Assembly (NCBI RefSeq): GCF_000380965.1
Contig: NZ_KB905554.1
Coordinates: 1 to 64,000 of the forward strand
Origin: Paenibacillus ginsengihumi DSM 21568
GTDB lineage: Bacteria; Bacillota; Bacilli; Paenibacillales; NBRC-103111
Reading direction: 5' to 3'
Length of the DNA stretch: 64,000 nucleotides
Made by a program: the position numbers and the translations under genes. How positions within the stretch are numbered: position 1 is the first letter of the stretch; the number at the start of each line of letters is the position of its first letter. The notes below the pieces were generated by a model. The model worked only from the letters and a program-made list of their open reading frames with translations. It did no database searches and had not been told where the DNA came from. Shown piece after piece: positions 61,837-64,000 of the stretch.

Positions 61837-64000
61837 ATGAGTCAGAAGAAGTGGTATCAGCTTTCGGCCGAAGCAGCTTTAGAAGCGACCGGAACCCATC
61901 CGTCCAAAGGTTTGACTTCGGCAGAAGCGGGCAAACGGCTCGAATCGCACGGACCGAACGAGCTGGCCGACGGGCAGCGCGTATCGCCGCTTACGCTGTT
62001 TTTGAACCAATTCAAAGATTTCATGGTGCTGGTGCTCGTCGGGGCGACGCTGATCTCCGGCCTGCTGGGCGAGTACCTCGACGCCATCACGATTATCGCC
62101 ATCATTGTCATGAACGGCATTCTCGGCTTCGTCCAGGAATTCCGGGCGGAGCGTTCGCTGCGCGCGCTCAAGGAGCTGTCGGCGCCGAGCGCCAAGGTGC
62201 TGCGCGACGGCGCGGCGGAGCTGGTGCCGGCAAGAAGCCTCGTCCCCGGCGACATCGTGCTGCTGGAGAGCGGCGACCGCATTCCCGCCGACATCCGCTT
62301 CATCGAGGCGTTCGGCGTCCATGTCGAGGAGTCGGCGCTTACGGGAGAATCCGTGCCCGTCGCCAAATCGGCCGAGCCGCTGGCTGGCGACGATGTTCCG
62401 CTCGGCGACCAGCGCAATTTGGGCTTTATGGGCACGCTGCTCACCCGCGGCACGGCCAAAGGCGTCGTCGTCCGCACCGGCATGGAGACGGAAATGGGGA
62501 AAATCGCCGATTTGATCCAAAATACCGAGGCGACGGAGACGCCGCTTCAGCACCGGCTGGAGCAGCTCGGGAAAATTTTGATCGTCGTCGCGCTGATGCT
62601 GACGGTGATGGTCGTGGTCGCGGGCATCGTGCACGGGCAGGAGCCGTACGGCATGTTTCTGGCCGGCGTCAGCCTGGCCGTCGCCGCCATTCCCGAAGGG
62701 CTGCCGGCCATCGTCACGATCGCGCTGGCGCTTGGCGTGCAGCGCATGATCCAGCGCAAGGCGATCGTGCGCAAGCTGCCTTCCGTCGAGACGCTCGGCT
62801 GCGCTTCGGTCATCTGTTCGGACAAGACCGGCACGCTGACGCAAAACAAAATGACCGTCACCCATCTGTGGCTCGGCGGACAGGTGCTGGAGGTGAGCGG
62901 GGACGGGTACGAGCCGTACGGCGAGATTGTGAGCGGCGGCGTGCAGGCCGATCTCCGCAACAATCAGATGCTGCGCCGGCTGCTGCAAATCTCCGTGCTC
63001 TGCAACAACGCGGCGCTGCACAAAGAGGAGAAGCCCGAAGGCAAGAAGAAAAAGGCCGAGGGCGGCTCGGTCTGGAGCATCAAGGGCGATCCGACCGAGG
63101 GGGCGCTCGTCGTGCTCGGCGCGAAGGCGGGGCTGACCGCCGGAGCGCTGGAGTCGCAGTACCGCCGCATCGGCGAGCTGCCGTTCGATTCGGAGCGGAA
63201 GCGGATGTCGGTCGTCGTCGAGCATTCAGGCGGACGCATGCTGCTGACGAAGGGGGCGCCCGACGTGCTGCTGCAGCAGTGCGCCTACGTGCTGTGGGAC
63301 GACAAGGTCATTCCTTTCACCCCGACGCTGAAGCAAAAGGTGCTGGCGGCGAACGAGGGCATGGCCAAAAACGCGCTGCGCGTGCTCGGGCTCGCCTACC
63401 GCGAGCTGAAGGCGTCGGAGCAGCGACTGGACGACCCGCAGCTCGAATGCCAGCTCGTGTTCGTCGGCTTGACCGGAATGATCGACCCGCCGCGCAAGGA
63501 AGTGCGGGACGCGATTGTGAGATGCAAGCGGGCCGGCATCCGGACCGTCATGATTACCGGCGATCATCAGACGACCGCCGAGGCGATCGCCGCGCAGCTC
63601 GGCATCATGCCGCCGGACGGGCTGGCGCTGAACGGGCAGCAGCTGAGCCAGATGGACGACGACGAGCTCGACAAGCGGGTGGACAACGTGTACGTGTATG
63701 CCCGCGTGTCGCCCGAGCATAAGCTGCGCATCGTCAAATCGCTGCAGCGGCGCGGCCACGTCGTGGCCATGACCGGGGACGGCGTCAACGACGCGCCGGC
63801 GATCAAGGCGGCCGATATCGGCATCGCCATGGGCATCAGCGGCACGGACGTCTCCAAGGAGGCGTCGGCGCTCGTGCTCAGCGACGACAACTTCGCCACG
63901 ATCGTGGCTGCGATCGAGGAAGGCCGCGGCATCTACGAGAATATCCGCAAATTCATCCGCTATTTGCTGGCCTCCAACGTCGGCGAGATCATGACCATGT
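61837..64000 (+). CDS. P-type calcium-transporting ATPase (SERCA-like), 3' end outside window
   Basis: A frame from ATG 61837 behind GGGAGGGAG stays open for 721 codons to the window end, so the last part is missing. It begins MSQKKWYQLSAEAALEATGT. Motifs: TGES at 169-172, PEGLP at 286-290 with Ca2+-site residues in AIPEGLPAIV, phosphorylated D329 in CSDKTGTLTQNKMT, KGAPDVLL, MITGDHQTTAEAIA and AMTGDGVNDAPAIKAADIGIAMG. This is the type IIA Ca2+ pump family, like Bacillus YloB. It shares the divergent region 61607-61836 with rqcH, the same pair order as yloA and yloB. Confidence 0.93.
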   Translation, partial: MSQKKWYQLSAEAALEATGTHPSKGLTSAEAGKRLESHGPNELADGQRVSPLTLFLNQFKDFMVLVLVGATLISGLLGEYLDAITIIAIIVMNGILGFVQEFRAERSLRALKELSAPSAKVLRDGAAELVPARSLVPGDIVLLESGDRIPADIRFIEAFGVHVEESALTGESVPVAKSAEPLAGDDVPLGDQRNLGFMGTLLTRGTAKGVVVRTGMETEMGKIADLIQNTEATETPLQHRLEQLGKILIVVALMLTVMVVVAGIVHGQEPYGMFLAGVSLAVAAIPEGLPAIVTIALALGVQRMIQRKAIVRKLPSVETLGCASVICSDKTGTLTQNKMTVTHLWLGGQVLEVSGDGYEPYGEIVSGGVQADLRNNQMLRRLLQISVLCNNAALHKEEKPEGKKKKAEGGSVWSIKGDPTEGALVVLGAKAGLTAGALESQYRRIGELPFDSERKRMSVVVEHSGGRMLLTKGAPDVLLQQCAYVLWDDKVIPFTPTLKQKVLAANEGMAKNALRVLGLAYRELKASEQRLDDPQLECQLVFVGLTGMIDPPRKEVRDAIVRCKRAGIRTVMITGDHQTTAEAIAAQLGIMPPDGLALNGQQLSQMDDDELDKRVDNVYVYARVSPEHKLRIVKSLQRRGHVVAMTGDGVNDAPAIKAADIGIAMGISGTDVSKEASALVLSDDNFATIVAAIEEGRGIYENIRKFIRYLLASNVGEIMTM

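Noticed and set aside
61818-63722. 634-codon plus-strand frame with Arg/Gly-rich product
   Set aside because: It is a wrong-frame reading of the P-type ATPase, whose motifs (DKTGT, TGDGVND) lie in the frame from 61837.

Overview
The window reads as chromosome of a GC-rich, spore-forming-type Bacillota, most like Paenibacillaceae (Paenibacillus, Cohnella and relatives). The reasons are the mix of Bacillus-type core genes (ccpA, acuA/acuC/acsA, ylaN, ylbF-ylbG, yugN, a tyrosine T-box, gntK- and gtaB-like genes, rqcH beside a yloB-like Ca2+ ATPase), the frequent TTG/GTG starts behind strong AGGAGG-type ribosome sites, and two Leu, one Gly, one Arg and one Pro tRNA, of which only Arg and Pro encode CCA. 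No phage, transposase or CRISPR array was seen; this is mostly housekeeping chromosome.

Layout. 1-1,100: the end of an unrecognised gene, then a gene-free repeat island with about six degenerate copies of a short element and tandem 73-75 bp hairpin units. 1.1-5.3 kb: an SDR, two tRNA-Leu, a tightly overlapping minus-strand operon (MDR oxidoreductase, DedA protein, two microproteins, MarR) with palindromic operators at its promoter, then a Gly-Arg-Pro tRNA operon whose leader holds a tRNA-Leu remnant. 5.5-7.6 kb: a stalk-domain exported protein and a conserved hypothetical. 7.7-13.9 kb: a sugar-acid operon of LacI regulator, LarA-superfamily protein, gluconokinase, fructuronate/mannonate-type SDR and 6-phosphogluconate dehydrogenase. 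14.3-18.9 kb: aroK, rhodanese, aroA, a C39-like protease, a CoA-binding protein and thiE. 19.0-23.6 kb: a 66-residue-repeat Gln-rich protein, then a PTS IICBA permease with ptsI. 23.6-28.7 kb: PfpI, VanZ, zinc-ribbon protein, ccpA, mtnN, glyQS. 28.8-34.7 kb: an MGDG-synthase-like glycosyltransferase opposite a YkoP-like gene, then acuA-acuC opposite acsA. 34.8-40.5 kb: a class A PBP with fibronectin domains, T-box-tyrS, rpsD with a long leader. 41-51.2 kb: SNARE/VTT membrane protein, M29 aminopeptidase, an HPr-fold protein lacking the phospho-histidine, ylaN, Ca2+/H+ exchanger, SDR, Asp23 protein, yugN-ftsW, M20 amidohydrolase, CBS protein and a Gfo/Idh/MocA oxidoreductase. 51.3-64 kb: an XPB-type helicase with its partner, ylbF-ylbG, a LysR-PHP-galU overlapping operon, rqcH and a divergent P-type Ca2+ ATPase cut by the window end.

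How it works together. Carbon control is the main theme: CcpA, a Crh-like HPr homologue, PTS enzyme I and a permease, and cre-like sites in front of acsA and the gluconate operon. The most interesting inference is the 7.7-13.9 kb operon. Its enzymes could connect fructuronate to mannonate (SDR), mannonate to gluconate (LarA-type epimerase), 6-phosphogluconate (kinase) and ribulose-5-phosphate (Gnd), a route avoiding the usual KDG pathway. A 15-base site in its promoter recurs with one difference, at the same distance from the -10 box, in front of the Gfo/Idh/MocA gene 42 kb away, suggesting a small shared regulon.
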